A stretch of DNA of 52,805 nt from a virus (IMGVR_UViG_3300034375_013195:1-52805); one strand, 5' to 3'; positions 39,180 to 48,888 are shown, numbered from the stretch's first letter. Notes: generated by a model from the letters alone, not told the origin. Numbers and translations are program-made.

Positions 39180-39937
39180 CAATTAAGTACTTTTTGAGGT
39201 GTGTCCGGTAATTTTCGGTATGTATCGTAGTTATAATCAAAGTCTACTGCCGCTGGGCACGGATCAATCTTGATAGTAAGGAAAAACGGAAGCTCCGCTA
39301 AATTGTCTCCCCAAAAGCCATACCTAGGGGTAGTGGTTAATTCCCTATCTACAATCTTTGTCTTTAGCCAGTTTTGGCGCTCAATGGTATATCCTTCTGC
39401 TTGCATCCAGCGATCAGAATACCAGCCCCATGCAGAGAACCCGCCGCCATCATCATATCGGGAATAAACAAACTGGGCCAGCTCATTGGTTAGCTCCGTG
39501 AGTAGCTGCCTGAGATCCGCTCCTATTTGCTCGAAAGTCCTTTGCTCGGAAATGTCGGTTACCTCGCTTGTCTTTTGCGGCATTAAGTCTGTAAGGTAGA
39601 AAGCCAGGTTTACCGTATGGCCTTCTGTCGGCTGGAATAGATTGGTAATATTGTCTCGGTTTTCGATAACCTTTAGGGCTGGATAGTCAAAGTTTAGGGC
39701 AGAATCCTTAGATCCGTTTAGCTCCCATCTGCGGGAGTAGAAATAGGCTTTATCTTTGTACCGTGAATCTTTGTCTAGGTTCGGTGTATTTTGCCCAGCC
39801 TTTGGCGATATTACTGCAAATGTGTTTATGCGCTTGTGCCGGTAATATACGCCATCCGTGACCGTTTCGGGCCAAGCTTTAATGATCCTTGCAAGTATCT
39901 GGTAAAAGTCTATTGTGTTGGTTAGCGTTCCTGCCAT
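39179..39937 (-). CDS. Tail completion-like protein, 252 residues
   Basis: MAGTLTNTIDFYQILARIIKAWPET, a strand-rich core (INTFAVISPKAGQNTP; FYLTDLMPQKTSEVTDISEQRTFEQIGADLRQLL) and a late Trp/Phe-rich part (WGWYSDRWMQAEGY). It follows the chaperone-like gene via the small membrane gene, as does the tail-terminator-like gene in element A. It may serve as tail terminator or baseplate part. Unrecognised by family. Confidence 0.5.
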   Translation of the reverse strand: MAGTLTNTIDFYQILARIIKAWPETVTDGVYYRHKRINTFAVISPKAGQNTPNLDKDSRYKDKAYFYSRRWELNGSKDSALNFDYPALKVIENRDNITNLFQPTEGHTVNLAFYLTDLMPQKTSEVTDISEQRTFEQIGADLRQLLTELTNELAQFVYSRYDDGGGFSAWGWYSDRWMQAEGYTIERQNWLKTKIVDRELTTTPRYGFWGDNLAELPFFLTIKIDPCPAAVDFDYNYDTYRKLPDTPQKVLN

Positions 39938-40062
39938 CGCCTCATAAATCTATAACTGCGAACTATATCATTGATGGCTACTGCAAAGATAAAGCCAAAT
40001 ATAATAGCGAATGATATTATTTGTATATCGAATGCTAACGGGTATAGTTTCCAATGGATCAT
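39922..40062 (-). CDS. Small membrane protein, 46 residues
   Basis: An ATG at 40062 encodes MIHWKLYPLAFDIQ, then a hydrophobic helix IISFAIIFGFIFAVAI, then a basic end (VRSYRFMRRWQER). It overlaps the start of the next gene and lies 1 bp after the frameshift product's stop. Role unknown; perhaps a small lysis or tail-membrane protein. Confidence 0.5.
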   Translation of the reverse strand: MIHWKLYPLAFDIQIISFAIIFGFIFAVAINDIVRSYRFMRRWQER

Positions 40063-40063
40063 T

Positions 40064-41085
40064 TTATCCTCTTCCTAAATCAGTTGTTTCTGCCAGCCAG
40101 GTAAGCGCTTCCAAGAAGTTGGCCCTATATGCTGACTCTATGGGTGTCAATCCCTCCTGGTTAAATACCCCTCCCTCTGCGATGTGATGAACTATTGAAT
40201 ACCATCCCCACCGCTTCCACTTAGCCTCGAACTCCTTCTTTCTTCTGGCATAGTCTTCCAATGCTGTGCCAGTCAAGCCGCTGGGCTTGCTTGCATTAAA
40301 GAGGACAGCGATAAGGGGATGCTCTGTGATAAAGCCTTTAAGCCTGTTGAAAAAAAAACCACGTCCAAAGCTATGTCCATTGGTATATCCTCAAAAAGCT
40401 CCTGCCGCTCCCATTGCCATTGCAAATAAGCAGGGCCATCAACGGGGGGCTTCTCCACCTTTCCGCCCTTCAATACCTCGCGGCTGAGTGCCGCTAATAC
40501 CCCAACGTTGATATTGTACTCGTTGGCCCTGTTTTCTGTATGGTTCTCCCAGCTGTGTTCTATCTGTAAAGCGTTGATCGCATCCCTAACCGTCATATCC
40601 GCCCCCGGCATTTCCTGTCCTGCTATTGACTTCGAAACGAAAGCTTTGAACTTGCGCCCCTTATGCTCAAAGTATTCTCTCTCCTGTGGCTGGTAGCCAT
40701 ATACGGTATTAATCGTAAGCAGGAAAAGGGAAAGAAGGCTATCCACGCCTTCGGGTTCTTTTGGGCTACCTAGCGGCATTTCTAGCAAGTCATCTAGTCT
40801 CGCATTATTAACAAATGTTAATGATAGCTTAGCAAATAGCACATAGCTTTCCGCCCATTGCTCGGAAGTCCATTCCTTTTGTAGTTCTACCCTCTCGGCT
40901 TCATCCTTGGCATTGTGAAAGGCTTTGAACCAATCAGGCATCTTATCCAACCTCTGGAAATAGGAACCCCATCGCTTCAGTGTAATCTCTGATGGGTGAG
41001 TTAGTACATGGGCTTTGACCGTTTCAACCTCGGTCGTACCGTTGTCTAGCTCCGTTGATATGTCGATAGCGAAATCTAAAGGCAT
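40064..41085 (-). CDS. Tail assembly chaperone-like, -1 frameshift product
   Basis: In frame 0 this encodes 270 residues (MPLDFAIDISTELDNGTTEVET), ending at 40273 after a run written GTG GTT TTT TTT TCA. The minus-strand T9 (A-run 40350-40358) is a canonical slippery site (T TTT TTT). A slip of -1 continues as FNRLKGFITEHPLIAVLF..., through DYARRKKEFEAKWKRWGWYSI and ends ALTWLAETTDLGRG at 40064. The total is a whole number of codons only with -1. The extension resembles that of element A (RRNEFEAKYKEL there, RRKKEFEAKWKRW here). It fits a frameshifted tail assembly chaperone. Confidence 0.7.
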
Positions 41086-41433
41086 TTACTTGGCCTCAGC
41101 AATCAGTCTCTCCAATGTCTCTACCTTCATCGTCTTACGTACCTTCAGCCCCATCGCTTTGGCTTCAGCATAGAGCTTTTCCTGTGGTGTCTGTACGGGT
41201 TCCTTCACAATCTCATGAATAGCTTCCTTCAATCTATCTTTCGCAGCCTGTGGACTGGCCATAAATTCCTTGGCGCGAGCTTGGTGTAACCTTGTTCCGG
41301 CCCTTTTGATGTCTCCTGCGATAACTGCCCAGTTTGGATGAATGTCATTCTGGTACATCCATATACCGATATGTGCCTCCTTCATCAAGTCAAAAAGCTC
41401 GTTTTTGTTTCTCAGTCGTTCCGTATCTGTCAT
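41086..41433 (-). CDS. Hypothetical protein, 115 residues
   Basis: Start taken at 41433 (MTDTERLRNKNELFDLMKEAHIG); the frame is open further upstream without an obvious start. A helical first half, then a basic helical C-terminus (LYAEAKAMGLKVRKTMKVETLERLIAEAK). The gene abuts the chaperone-like gene by one base. Unrecognised. Confidence 0.5.
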   Translation of the reverse strand: MTDTERLRNKNELFDLMKEAHIGIWMYQNDIHPNWAVIAGDIKRAGTRLHQARAKEFMASPQAAKDRLKEAIHEIVKEPVQTPQEKLYAEAKAMGLKVRKTMKVETLERLIAEAK

Positions 41434-41551
41434 GTCGGATAAAAATATTAGTAAAAATATACAATCGTGTGCAAACATTGTGCTAAAAATAGGCAAAAGG
41501 CCCAAAGACAGCATTTTTTTTGCGTTTACCCTACTAAATTAATTAGCGGGG
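41434..41551. promoter_or_regulatory. Divergent promoter region of head and tail operons
   Basis: The 118-bp gap lies between the leftward tail cluster and the rightward head operon. It is AT-rich and has TTTGCA-type words (TGTGCAAAC at 41470-41478, TTTTTTTTGCG at 41514-41524) plus TATA-like stretches, like the other element B promoters. The exact start sites cannot be placed. Confidence 0.5.
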
Positions 41552-42778
41552 ATGGACACAGCGGTGATCGACAGACGTATAAACTCCTTTTATAATATCC
41601 AGAACAAGGGCGAGGACACAGCAGTAATCGACCTTATCGGTGTTATAAATGACTTCTGGACAGGCGATAACTCGAAAGAGGTTTTTCTGGCCCAGCTCAA
41701 AGGCATTAAAGCCTCCAACATTACAGTAAACATTTCTAGCCCTGGGGGCGACTCTGCCGATGCGATGGCGATATATGATGCTCTGAAGGGTCACCCTGCC
41801 AGAGTTACAGCGCGCCTCTCTGGCTTGGTGGCTTCAGCCGCTACTACCGTAGCCTGTGGCGCTGATGTAGTAGAGGCAAGTCCTACCTGTATTTACATGA
41901 TCCATAATCACTGGATTTTTACAGCTGGGAATAAGAAGGAAATGGAAAAAACCATGAAGGCGTTAGACACCTTCGATAAGGTCGCGGCTGGTATCTACAA
42001 GAAAAGAACGGGACAGAGGCTAGACACCATCAAGCGAATGATGGATGAGGAAACCTACATGACAGCACAGGAAGCAAAAGACTTTGGCTTTGTAGATAAG
42101 ATCATAGAGGGTATCACTTTCGAGAACCAAGTAACGCTTGAAGATCTCGAAGTAAGGAACTACATGAGTAGTACCCTAAACTGTGCTAAGCTACCGCCAG
42201 TCGCAGCAGGGGAAGCCCCCGAAATACCAATCAATAGTCAAACTGATAATAATATCATGGATAATCTTAACACAGAGCAGCAGGGCGCTTTTGTCCGCTT
42301 TGTCAATAGCCTTATCGGCAAGAAAAACGACGAAGCAGAAATCGCGGAAACGCCCCAAGCAGAAACCAACGAACTTGAAGCCCTTCGCAATGAAGTGGCA
42401 GACCTGAAACAGCAACTTTCAGAAGCTAAGAACACTGAGACCTTCGATGTCCAGGCTTTTGCTAATTCTATCGCTAATGCCATCAACGGCAAAGTTGAAG
42501 AGGTAGCCAAGGAGGTGGTAAACGAAGCGACCGAGGCTGTAAAAAACGAAGTAACCGAGCTTAAAGCAGAGGTGGAAAAAGTAGCCGACAAGGTTAACAA
42601 CAGCACCGAAGTAGAAGCCCTCACCGAAAAGGTGGAAGAAGTAGCCAAAGCAGTCAACAAAACAAAGACGCTCGAAGCGCAGCCTGAGACTCCGACCAAT
42701 AATGGTGAAGGGTTGGAGAAGGTAGTCGCGCCCGAAAATACCTGGCTTCACACTGTCAAAAATTTCTCCAAGAACTAA
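41552..42778 (+). CDS. ClpP-type prohead protease with scaffold tail
   Basis: A 408-residue protein. Residues ~1-190 are a ClpP-like serine protease: SSPGGDSADAMAI near 62-74, the catalytic Ser in GLVASAAT (Ser about 95) and the His in MIHNHW (about 118), with the Asp probably near DKVAAGIYKKR. The remaining half is a long Glu/Lys coiled coil (EVADLKQQLSEAKN, EVEKVADKVNNSTEVEALTEKVEEVAKAVNK), the scaffold part. It starts the head operon, just before the capsid. The same two-part design occurs in element A. Confidence 0.82.
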   Translation: MDTAVIDRRINSFYNIQNKGEDTAVIDLIGVINDFWTGDNSKEVFLAQLKGIKASNITVNISSPGGDSADAMAIYDALKGHPARVTARLSGLVASAATTVACGADVVEASPTCIYMIHNHWIFTAGNKKEMEKTMKALDTFDKVAAGIYKKRTGQRLDTIKRMMDEETYMTAQEAKDFGFVDKIIEGITFENQVTLEDLEVRNYMSSTLNCAKLPPVAAGEAPEIPINSQTDNNIMDNLNTEQQGAFVRFVNSLIGKKNDEAEIAETPQAETNELEALRNEVADLKQQLSEAKNTETFDVQAFANSIANAINGKVEEVAKEVVNEATEAVKNEVTELKAEVEKVADKVNNSTEVEALTEKVEEVAKAVNKTKTLEAQPETPTNNGEGLEKVVAPENTWLHTVKNFSKN

Positions 42779-42795
42779 TAATAAAAAATAGCAAG

Positions 42796-43938
42796 ATGGG
42801 AATGGTAAATACTGGTGGAACGCTTAACGCAGGATACCAATTAGAGGAAAGCAGGGAATTGCTATTGAAGCCGGTTTTCGAGTCAGAGAATGTTCTGGCC
42901 CAGGCTGCAAATGCCCTCAATATTAACGTGTATGATGTATCGTATGGCGTTAAGAACAAAAAGAAATTTAAGCGTATCGGCAAAATGGGGCCGATCGCCA
43001 AAGCAAGAACGAACTGTTCCACATGGGATCCTGTGGTTATCCAGTCAATGGTCGATGACGAGTTTACTGTACACGCTTTTGAGGTGGAAGGGGAGCTTTG
43101 TGCTGACGAGTTTACTGGCATCTGGGAAAACATCCGAGGCGCAGGAAACAACATGAACAGCACAGAAGGCGATCTTGCAAATCAGTTGGAGCAAGCTTTA
43201 ATTACCCGCGTTCGCGGTGCGCTCAAAGATGATATCTTCCGTCAGGTATGGTTCTCAGAAACAACTTTTACTACCACTTACGCTACTGGGCTTTCACAGC
43301 TTGATATGCGTACTCGCGGAGTCCTGGAAACGCAGATGGCCCAGTTTGATGGCCTGTGGGAGCAGATTGAGGACGGTGTAACCGCTACCAATATCGCTTA
43401 TGTGGACAGCTACGATGGCGCTACTCGCTATGCTACCAGCGCAAATATCTCCTCATGGTTCGAAGCTATGCTCGACGCAGCAAGCAACGAACTGCGTCAC
43501 TTCGTTAACCAGGGACAGGCTGTATTCTTAGTACAGCGTGCATTCCTTAAAGCATACCGCCAGTATTTACAGGGATTGGGTACTGAGATGTCTAACCGCT
43601 TCATCGTTGAAGGTAACGGACAGCCGCTTCGTACAGTCCTGTTTTATGATGGCATTCCGGTGATAGAAGTCCCTGAGTGGGATGACTTTGATTCAATGTT
43701 GCCTATTTCCGGCAAAGCAAAAGAGCGCGGCCTGTTGGTAGCCCTCGAAAATTTGCAGATCGGTACTGATGCTGATAGCTCCGCTTCTACTGGAAACGGT
43801 CGCGGCTTGGTTATCTACCAAAACCCTGAGCCAAGCGCGAAAGGTCGCGTTGAGATGTATAGCGCCTACCGTATAGGTTGTGGTGTTGCTTATGACAATC
43901 TGATTGTAGCGTCTTACAACGGTACAGTACTGCCATAA
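42796..43938 (+). CDS. Major capsid protein
   Basis: A 380-residue protein directly after the protease. MGMVNTGGTLNAGYQLEESREL leads to an N-terminal arm; KFKRIGKMGPIAKAR and VDDEFTVHAFEVEGELCADEF are strand-rich; SWFEAMLDAASNELRHFVNQGQAVFLVQRAF is a long helix. End strands (AYRIGCGVAYDNLIVASYNG) fit an HK97-type fold. The family cannot be named. It is about 70 residues longer than element A's capsid. Confidence 0.7.
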   Translation: MGMVNTGGTLNAGYQLEESRELLLKPVFESENVLAQAANALNINVYDVSYGVKNKKKFKRIGKMGPIAKARTNCSTWDPVVIQSMVDDEFTVHAFEVEGELCADEFTGIWENIRGAGNNMNSTEGDLANQLEQALITRVRGALKDDIFRQVWFSETTFTTTYATGLSQLDMRTRGVLETQMAQFDGLWEQIEDGVTATNIAYVDSYDGATRYATSANISSWFEAMLDAASNELRHFVNQGQAVFLVQRAFLKAYRQYLQGLGTEMSNRFIVEGNGQPLRTVLFYDGIPVIEVPEWDDFDSMLPISGKAKERGLLVALENLQIGTDADSSASTGNGRGLVIYQNPEPSAKGRVEMYSAYRIGCGVAYDNLIVASYNGTVLP

Positions 43939-43983
43939 TGAACCCCCAAGACAATTTTATTAACCTAATATCAAGATAAAAAA

Positions 43984-44529
43984 ATGGCTTTTTTACCAGC
44001 TTGTTTACCCGCAGCCGTATCTCTGGCATCTTGCCCAGATGGTAGTCCGGGGGTAGCTAATATCTACTACTGCCAGAAGTCTGATATCTCTGCCGTTACC
44101 GTTACTAGCGGTGACATCACAGGGTTCACCATGACAACAGGCAAAATTTTCTACGAAATCCAGTGCGATGACCAGGTTTCTACTCTCGTTGAGGAAAGCG
44201 CAGATATTCGCTACGCTTCCAAAATTACGCAGACGTTGACAGCGCAGATTCCTGGCCTATCTTCTTCCATTCAGCAGCAGCTTCTGAGCATCAAAAATTG
44301 CTGTGAGTTGGTTCTGGTTCTGAAGTTCAATAACGGTATCTATAAAGTGATGGGCTACGATGTAGACTACGCAGCCGATACCGCGACCTATAAGAACTGC
44401 CAGGTAAACGTCCTCGGATGGGATTCAAAGGCGACACAGGACGACGACTACGCGACATTCAACTTAGGTACTACCTGTACCACTACCGGACTCGCTCCGA
44501 TCTTTACGGGTACGTTGACCTTATCATAA
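43984..44529 (+). CDS. Minor structural protein, 181 residues
   Basis: MAFLPACLPAAVSLASCPDGSPG opens a Cys-containing start. Then VANIYYCQKSDISAVTVTSGDI and a chain of strands (KVMGYDVDYAADTATYKNCQVNVLGWDSK). It occupies the same relative position as element A's 188-residue gene and shares its pattern of a mid strand plus 'VMGYDVD/IYGWDVG'. Likely a head or tail-tube component. Confidence 0.5.
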   Translation: MAFLPACLPAAVSLASCPDGSPGVANIYYCQKSDISAVTVTSGDITGFTMTTGKIFYEIQCDDQVSTLVEESADIRYASKITQTLTAQIPGLSSSIQQQLLSIKNCCELVLVLKFNNGIYKVMGYDVDYAADTATYKNCQVNVLGWDSKATQDDDYATFNLGTTCTTTGLAPIFTGTLTLS

Positions 44530-44542
44530 TTTTTAGCTGACT

Positions 44543-44869
44543 ATGGCTAAAAGAAAGAACGAGGAAGGAGTATTTAACCGTACTTCTTCCCCTTCCAAAA
44601 ACCAGGACGCTGAGCGTAAAGCGCCAGCAAAAAAGGTGAGTAGGAAGCAGCAGTTTGAGGTGGTCGGGACTCCGGGCCGAAACTTCGCAATCGGTGGACG
44701 ATATTTCAACACTAGTAGCGAGGATTGGTACAGCCCTGGGGGCCGCAAGTATGCCGGAATTGCCAACAGCCAGGAGCTTCTACAATGGATCTTCGACTGG
44801 GGGCCGTTAGGCGCAACATGGGTAAAAGCACCCGAAGGCCACGAAGCACCCTGGGCTAAGTTCATCTAA
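44543..44869 (+). CDS. Small head-module protein, 108 residues
   Basis: MAKRKNEEGVFNRTSSPSKNQDAERKAPAKK, a disordered basic start, then a folded part with WYSPGGRKYAGIANSQELLQWIFDWGPLG. Unrecognised; between the structural gene and the portal, a site often used for a minor capsid or neck protein. Confidence 0.5.
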   Translation: MAKRKNEEGVFNRTSSPSKNQDAERKAPAKKVSRKQQFEVVGTPGRNFAIGGRYFNTSSEDWYSPGGRKYAGIANSQELLQWIFDWGPLGATWVKAPEGHEAPWAKFI

Positions 44870-44886
44870 AAAAAAAGGTATCTGCT

Positions 44887-46206
44887 ATGTCTAACCTGGA
44901 TTGTACCGATTGTGCGAAGATTACCGCAAAGACGCTATCGAATATCGGCAGCGGGTATGGCACTAACTGTTTAGCGGTTGGTGATGTTTGCAATCCAATC
45001 CAAGATGAACTAACGCCCTCGGAGAATGAAGCCCGTAGCAGTTGGTACGGTGGTTTGCACATCGTTCCCTATATGGGCGAAAACCATACAGCGCTGAAGC
45101 TATTCAACCGCCTAAGCACGCTTAGCCCTACGCAGGGCGCTTGCATTCAGTCGATAAAAGACTATGCTTTAGGTGGTGAAATGGTTGTTAAGCGCCGAAA
45201 GCGTGACGGCTTTGCCAATACACGCGAAATACAGGAGGTCAGCCCACAGGAGGCTAACACGTTCATTGATTTTCTCGAAAGCTTTACCAGCGGAAGGGAG
45301 CTTTATGCCTTGTCAAATCAGTCATATAACAACCTTCAGGAAAACGGTAATGCTTGGATTCAGGTAATCTTTACGGAAACTGCGGGTGTGCGAAGCGTTG
45401 AGCTAAGGGGCTATGACCAGCTTAATGTGCGATATAAGTATAGTAAGCTAGGTGAGGCCCGAATGGCCTATGTTTCGGATGAGTGGAACACTACCTATCT
45501 AGCAGCAAATCCGGCAAGGCTATTACCTGTCTACCCTTATATCGGTGATATGGGGGAAGGAGTATTTACTACCCTCATTCATGAAGCCAACCTTACCACC
45601 TCCAGGAATTGGTACGGAGTGCCCTTCTCCATTAATTCTATCTATTTTCAATGGCTAGAAGTGATGCGCGGGGATTACACCCAAAAGGAGTACGGAAACG
45701 GATTTACAGGAAAGCACTTTGTAGAGGTTGAGGGTGATGTCGACAGCTCAGACTATGCAGACGTAGCCGCAAGCTTTAAACGCGTTTTTTCCCGGAAGGG
45801 CGAAGCCAATAGCGTAGTATTGAGGCAAAGGGCCGAAAGTCAGGAAAAAGCTTTTATCCATAGCTTTAAGCCCAATACAGACGAAAAATTTCAGAAGTAT
45901 GTAGCTGAAGATTGCGAGGCCCAGATAGTGAAGTCTCACAACTGGGATGGTTCTCTCATGGGACAATCGAAGGCGGGAACGCTCGGTAATACTCAGGAGC
46001 TAAACAGGCTGTACAGATGGAAATATCAGACGGTCGTTAAGCCCTGGCAGAACCGGACTCTAGCGCCCATCAATTTGGCAGTAATGCTTGCAGCTGAATA
46101 CATGGGGCAACCAGAGATGCAGCAGTACAGCATAGGCTTCACCAATCCAATGGCTGAGCTATTGGAGCAGGAAGCAGAAGCGCAAAGCAGGGAGGGCGTG
46201 GCATGA
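44887..46206 (+). CDS. Portal protein
   Basis: A 439-residue protein. MSNLDCTDCAKI opens with three Cys; the core has LFNRLSTLSPTQGACIQSIKDYALGGEMV, WIQVIFTETAGVRSVELRGY, WYGVPFSINSIYFQWLEVMRGDYTQKEY and the helical C-terminus (LNRLYRWKYQTVVKPWQNRTLAPINLAVMLAAEY). Position before the connector and size fit an HK97-like portal. The final gene overlap is ATGA with the connector. Confidence 0.65.
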   Translation: MSNLDCTDCAKITAKTLSNIGSGYGTNCLAVGDVCNPIQDELTPSENEARSSWYGGLHIVPYMGENHTALKLFNRLSTLSPTQGACIQSIKDYALGGEMVVKRRKRDGFANTREIQEVSPQEANTFIDFLESFTSGRELYALSNQSYNNLQENGNAWIQVIFTETAGVRSVELRGYDQLNVRYKYSKLGEARMAYVSDEWNTTYLAANPARLLPVYPYIGDMGEGVFTTLIHEANLTTSRNWYGVPFSINSIYFQWLEVMRGDYTQKEYGNGFTGKHFVEVEGDVDSSDYADVAASFKRVFSRKGEANSVVLRQRAESQEKAFIHSFKPNTDEKFQKYVAEDCEAQIVKSHNWDGSLMGQSKAGTLGNTQELNRLYRWKYQTVVKPWQNRTLAPINLAVMLAAEYMGQPEMQQYSIGFTNPMAELLEQEAEAQSREGVA

Positions 46207-46844
46207 GTAGCTTGATAAATGCATACGAAGTGCGATACTTCAGTCCTGCCGGGCCTAACTATGATGTCAACCTATTCAATAGGCTGATTAATACCCGCGA
46301 AAGGTATGTTGCCAACAAGTGCTTGGGTTGGACTTTCTATGACAAGCTGGTAACTGATGTGATAAGCTATGCCGGGACTGATTGGAGCAATGCCGCCACC
46401 TACTCAACGGGTGACGATGTTAACAACAACAGCAACGGACTCGTTTATACCGCCCTGCAAAACGTGCCAGCGGCCACCCCTTTGAGTGATACCAACTACT
46501 GGGAGCAATCGAAGAAGTTCAACACAACGGCTTACAATAACCTTTGGAATGGTGGCCTACGTGATTACCTGGCAATAAGCGTCTACCGTGCTTCGCTTGC
46601 GATGTCAACCTTTAGGGGTGAGTCTCAGGGCGTACTTCGTGGTAGTGATCTGACAGTAACAAAGGAGGAATTGAGCTATACCGTAAGTGCTGCGAAGGAA
46701 GCGGAAACGGAGGCATACAGCAACCTGGTAGACTACCTGAAGCGAAATGCTACTGCCCTTAGTTGGGCTAGCTGCGATGATGATGCTGACTGTGAGGCAT
46801 TGAGGACTAAAAATTTAGGTTTCATGTTCTATGCAGACGACTAA
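46203..46844 (+). CDS. Head-tail connector-like protein
   Basis: A 213-residue protein (MSSLINAYEVRYFSPAGPNYDVNLFNRLIN, then helical WSNAATYSTGDDVNNNS... and AVYRASLAMSTFRGESQGV). It overlaps the portal by ATGA. Its position and helix pattern match element A's connector gene. The end overlaps the next small gene by 14 bp. Confidence 0.55.
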   Translation: MSSLINAYEVRYFSPAGPNYDVNLFNRLINTRERYVANKCLGWTFYDKLVTDVISYAGTDWSNAATYSTGDDVNNNSNGLVYTALQNVPAATPLSDTNYWEQSKKFNTTAYNNLWNGGLRDYLAISVYRASLAMSTFRGESQGVLRGSDLTVTKEELSYTVSAAKEAETEAYSNLVDYLKRNATALSWASCDDDADCEALRTKNLGFMFYADD

Positions 46845-47094
46845 ACTACTACTAGCAAAGGCCGGAAGCAGGGCGCTGAAGATGGTGTCCGATGGCTTCG
46901 ACTTTGAGCAAGTGAGCGAAGAGAAAGCCCAAGAACGGCTAGCGATTTGTAAGGACTGCAAGCATTTACAAGGCGATCAATGCGGTGTATGTGGATGTGA
47001 GGTAGAGTTTAAGGTAACATTGAAAACTAATCCTGTATTGACAGTATTTAAAGCAAAGAAAAAAGAAAATAAATGCCCTAAGGGGTTTTGGTAA
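46831..47094 (+). CDS. Cys-rich small protein, 87 residues
   Basis: A 87-residue protein with CKDCKHLQGDQCGVCGC (C-x2-C, then C-x2-C-x-C) and a final CPKGFW. This matches the DUF6171-like zinc-binding pattern found in phages. Overlaps the connector by 14 bp. A structural or regulatory zinc-ribbon role is possible. Confidence 0.6.
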   Translation: MQTTKLLLAKAGSRALKMVSDGFDFEQVSEEKAQERLAICKDCKHLQGDQCGVCGCEVEFKVTLKTNPVLTVFKAKKKENKCPKGFW

Positions 47095-47112
47095 TATTAA
47101 TAATTAGAAATC

Positions 47113-47577
47113 ATGATTGTAGCAAATTTAGCAGCTGGAAACAGCAACCCCGGAAACGCAATCAAAATCGTTTCGGGTATCAATGACGATAGCGGCACAG
47201 TGGATACCTCTACTGATGTAAAAAGCTATACAATGACTCACGACGTATCAACAAAAGGCAGCTTTACAGGCGTTAGCCTGGCCGGAACTGTTTATCACTT
47301 CGACCCTGTATTGGATGGTGACGATACAGCCAAATTGACAGCAGCCATCGAGGGCGCTATCCTGGACGCTGGATTCACTTACGATAACGGTGATGTTCGA
47401 GTAAGCAAGTCCAGTAATGAAGTTACTATTCAAGCCTATCCGTCATCTTTGGTATTTACTGAAATGAAAGGGGCGACAAGCGATACCAGCTTCACCGCAG
47501 CCAACTCTAAAAAGATCAATGTGATCTATGACGAGTTCAACAAGAAAGGATACACCCAGTCGGCAGCGGCTATTTAA
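47113..47577 (+). CDS. Structural protein, 154 residues
   Basis: MIVANLAAGNSNPGNAIKIVSGINDDSGTVDTSTDVKSYTM, strand-rich with repeated S/T/D segments and an acidic surface (HFDPVLDGDDTAKLTAAIEG). A possible head decoration or tail-tube protein by location; unrecognised. Confidence 0.45.
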   Translation: MIVANLAAGNSNPGNAIKIVSGINDDSGTVDTSTDVKSYTMTHDVSTKGSFTGVSLAGTVYHFDPVLDGDDTAKLTAAIEGAILDAGFTYDNGDVRVSKSSNEVTIQAYPSSLVFTEMKGATSDTSFTAANSKKINVIYDEFNKKGYTQSAAAI

Positions 47578-47656
47578 GGTAATCTTCCTAGTTCATTTCA
47601 TAGTAGAATCTCCAAGGGGGTAGGGTGTATTCTCTACTCCCTAATTTTTTGACAAT

Positions 47657-48862
47657 ATGCCAAGCTATTATTTTTGGGAAAGTGGGAATGTAGGCCCGGT
47701 CAACTTCGAGACAGGGCTTACTGAATCTGTTAACCAGGTAGGGCACGGCTTTACCTTGCCCTCGTTTGGGTTTATTCCTGTCTATGACAATGCCGGAACA
47801 TGGACAAAGGCGATAGGCTCCGCCAGTTCTACCTATCAAGATGCTGTCATTATAGAGGTGACTGATATAGATAACTTTGTCATCCAGCGCCAAGGGTATG
47901 TAAATATTGCCAATCACGGCCTAGCAGTAGGCCGCGATTACTACCTTTCGGATGATGACGCTGGGGAGATCTCGCAAGTGCCTACCACTAATCTGGTAAA
48001 GTGCGTAGCTCCTGTAAATGATAACTACCTTTTTATCTACAATGTAGGCAACCCTTACTTGGTTAATGGGCTGCAAATGGATAGCACGACTGGGCAGGGA
48101 AAGTTGGGAGGTACTCTTATAGAAAATACGCTAATAAACGGGAACTCGTCATATAGTATGCTATATGCTTTGCTTTCGTCTTTTGTTATTTCATCTGCCG
48201 ATAATATTATAATAAGGGCTACAAATTCATCACCAGGTACTGCTTTTTTTGGAGCAAATACAGAAGTAACACTATCAGGCGGAACAAAGGTATTGATAGT
48301 TACTCCTGCCGTAACCGGTGCTACCGCCAGCATAAACGATGTCCTCACACTAACCAATGCCACTACCGGAGAATGTGAATGGAGCGCACCAACGGGCAGT
48401 AGTAGCCCATTAACTACAAAAGGTGATTTATTTGGATTCAGTACAGTAGATGCTAGGCTTCCAGTAGGGACAAATAACCAAGTATTAACAGCTGACAGTA
48501 CTCAGTCCCTCGGTATAAAGTGGGCCGATATATCAAGCTTTAGCGGTGGCACTTATGGCGCATCATCATCCTATCATACCAACCTTACCGGAACAACAGA
48601 CAGTAGAAAAGATGATGCTGACCAAATTTATGTAAAGGGGAGCGTAACGGCAACGGCTTCTATCTCCGCTGGTACTACGCTTTTTCAGCTTTCCGAAACT
48701 CCTAGCAGCACGATGCATTTCCCGATGATTTACCTATTCGGAGGGTCTAGCAAAATAGCCATCGTCGGAAGCTGCGACAGCTCCGGAAATGTATCTATTA
48801 GCGCGGGGCTTTCAAATACAGACGTAGTGCCTTTTGATGGGGCTAACTTTTACGGAGGATAA
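47657..48862 (+). CDS. Tail or head fibre, 401 residues
   Basis: MPSYYFWESGNVGPVNFETGLTESVNQ, then a strand-rich middle (DAVIIEVTDIDNFVIQRQGYV) and repeats typical of fibre proteins (GLQMDSTTGQGKLGGTLIENTLINGNSSYSM, TTKGDLFGFSTVDARLPVGTNNQ, TDSRKDDADQIYVKGSVTATASI). Beta-structured fibre, receptor-binding role inferred. Confidence 0.6.
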   Translation: MPSYYFWESGNVGPVNFETGLTESVNQVGHGFTLPSFGFIPVYDNAGTWTKAIGSASSTYQDAVIIEVTDIDNFVIQRQGYVNIANHGLAVGRDYYLSDDDAGEISQVPTTNLVKCVAPVNDNYLFIYNVGNPYLVNGLQMDSTTGQGKLGGTLIENTLINGNSSYSMLYALLSSFVISSADNIIIRATNSSPGTAFFGANTEVTLSGGTKVLIVTPAVTGATASINDVLTLTNATTGECEWSAPTGSSSPLTTKGDLFGFSTVDARLPVGTNNQVLTADSTQSLGIKWADISSFSGGTYGASSSYHTNLTGTTDSRKDDADQIYVKGSVTATASISAGTTLFQLSETPSSTMHFPMIYLFGGSSKIAIVGSCDSSGNVSISAGLSNTDVVPFDGANFYGG

Positions 48863-48888
48863 AAAGAAATAAAACCATTGTTCAAAAT

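Noticed and set aside
42191-42751. Minus-strand open frames opposite the protease scaffold
   Set aside because: They are shadows of the Glu/Lys-rich coiled coil and have no start context or protein-like composition.
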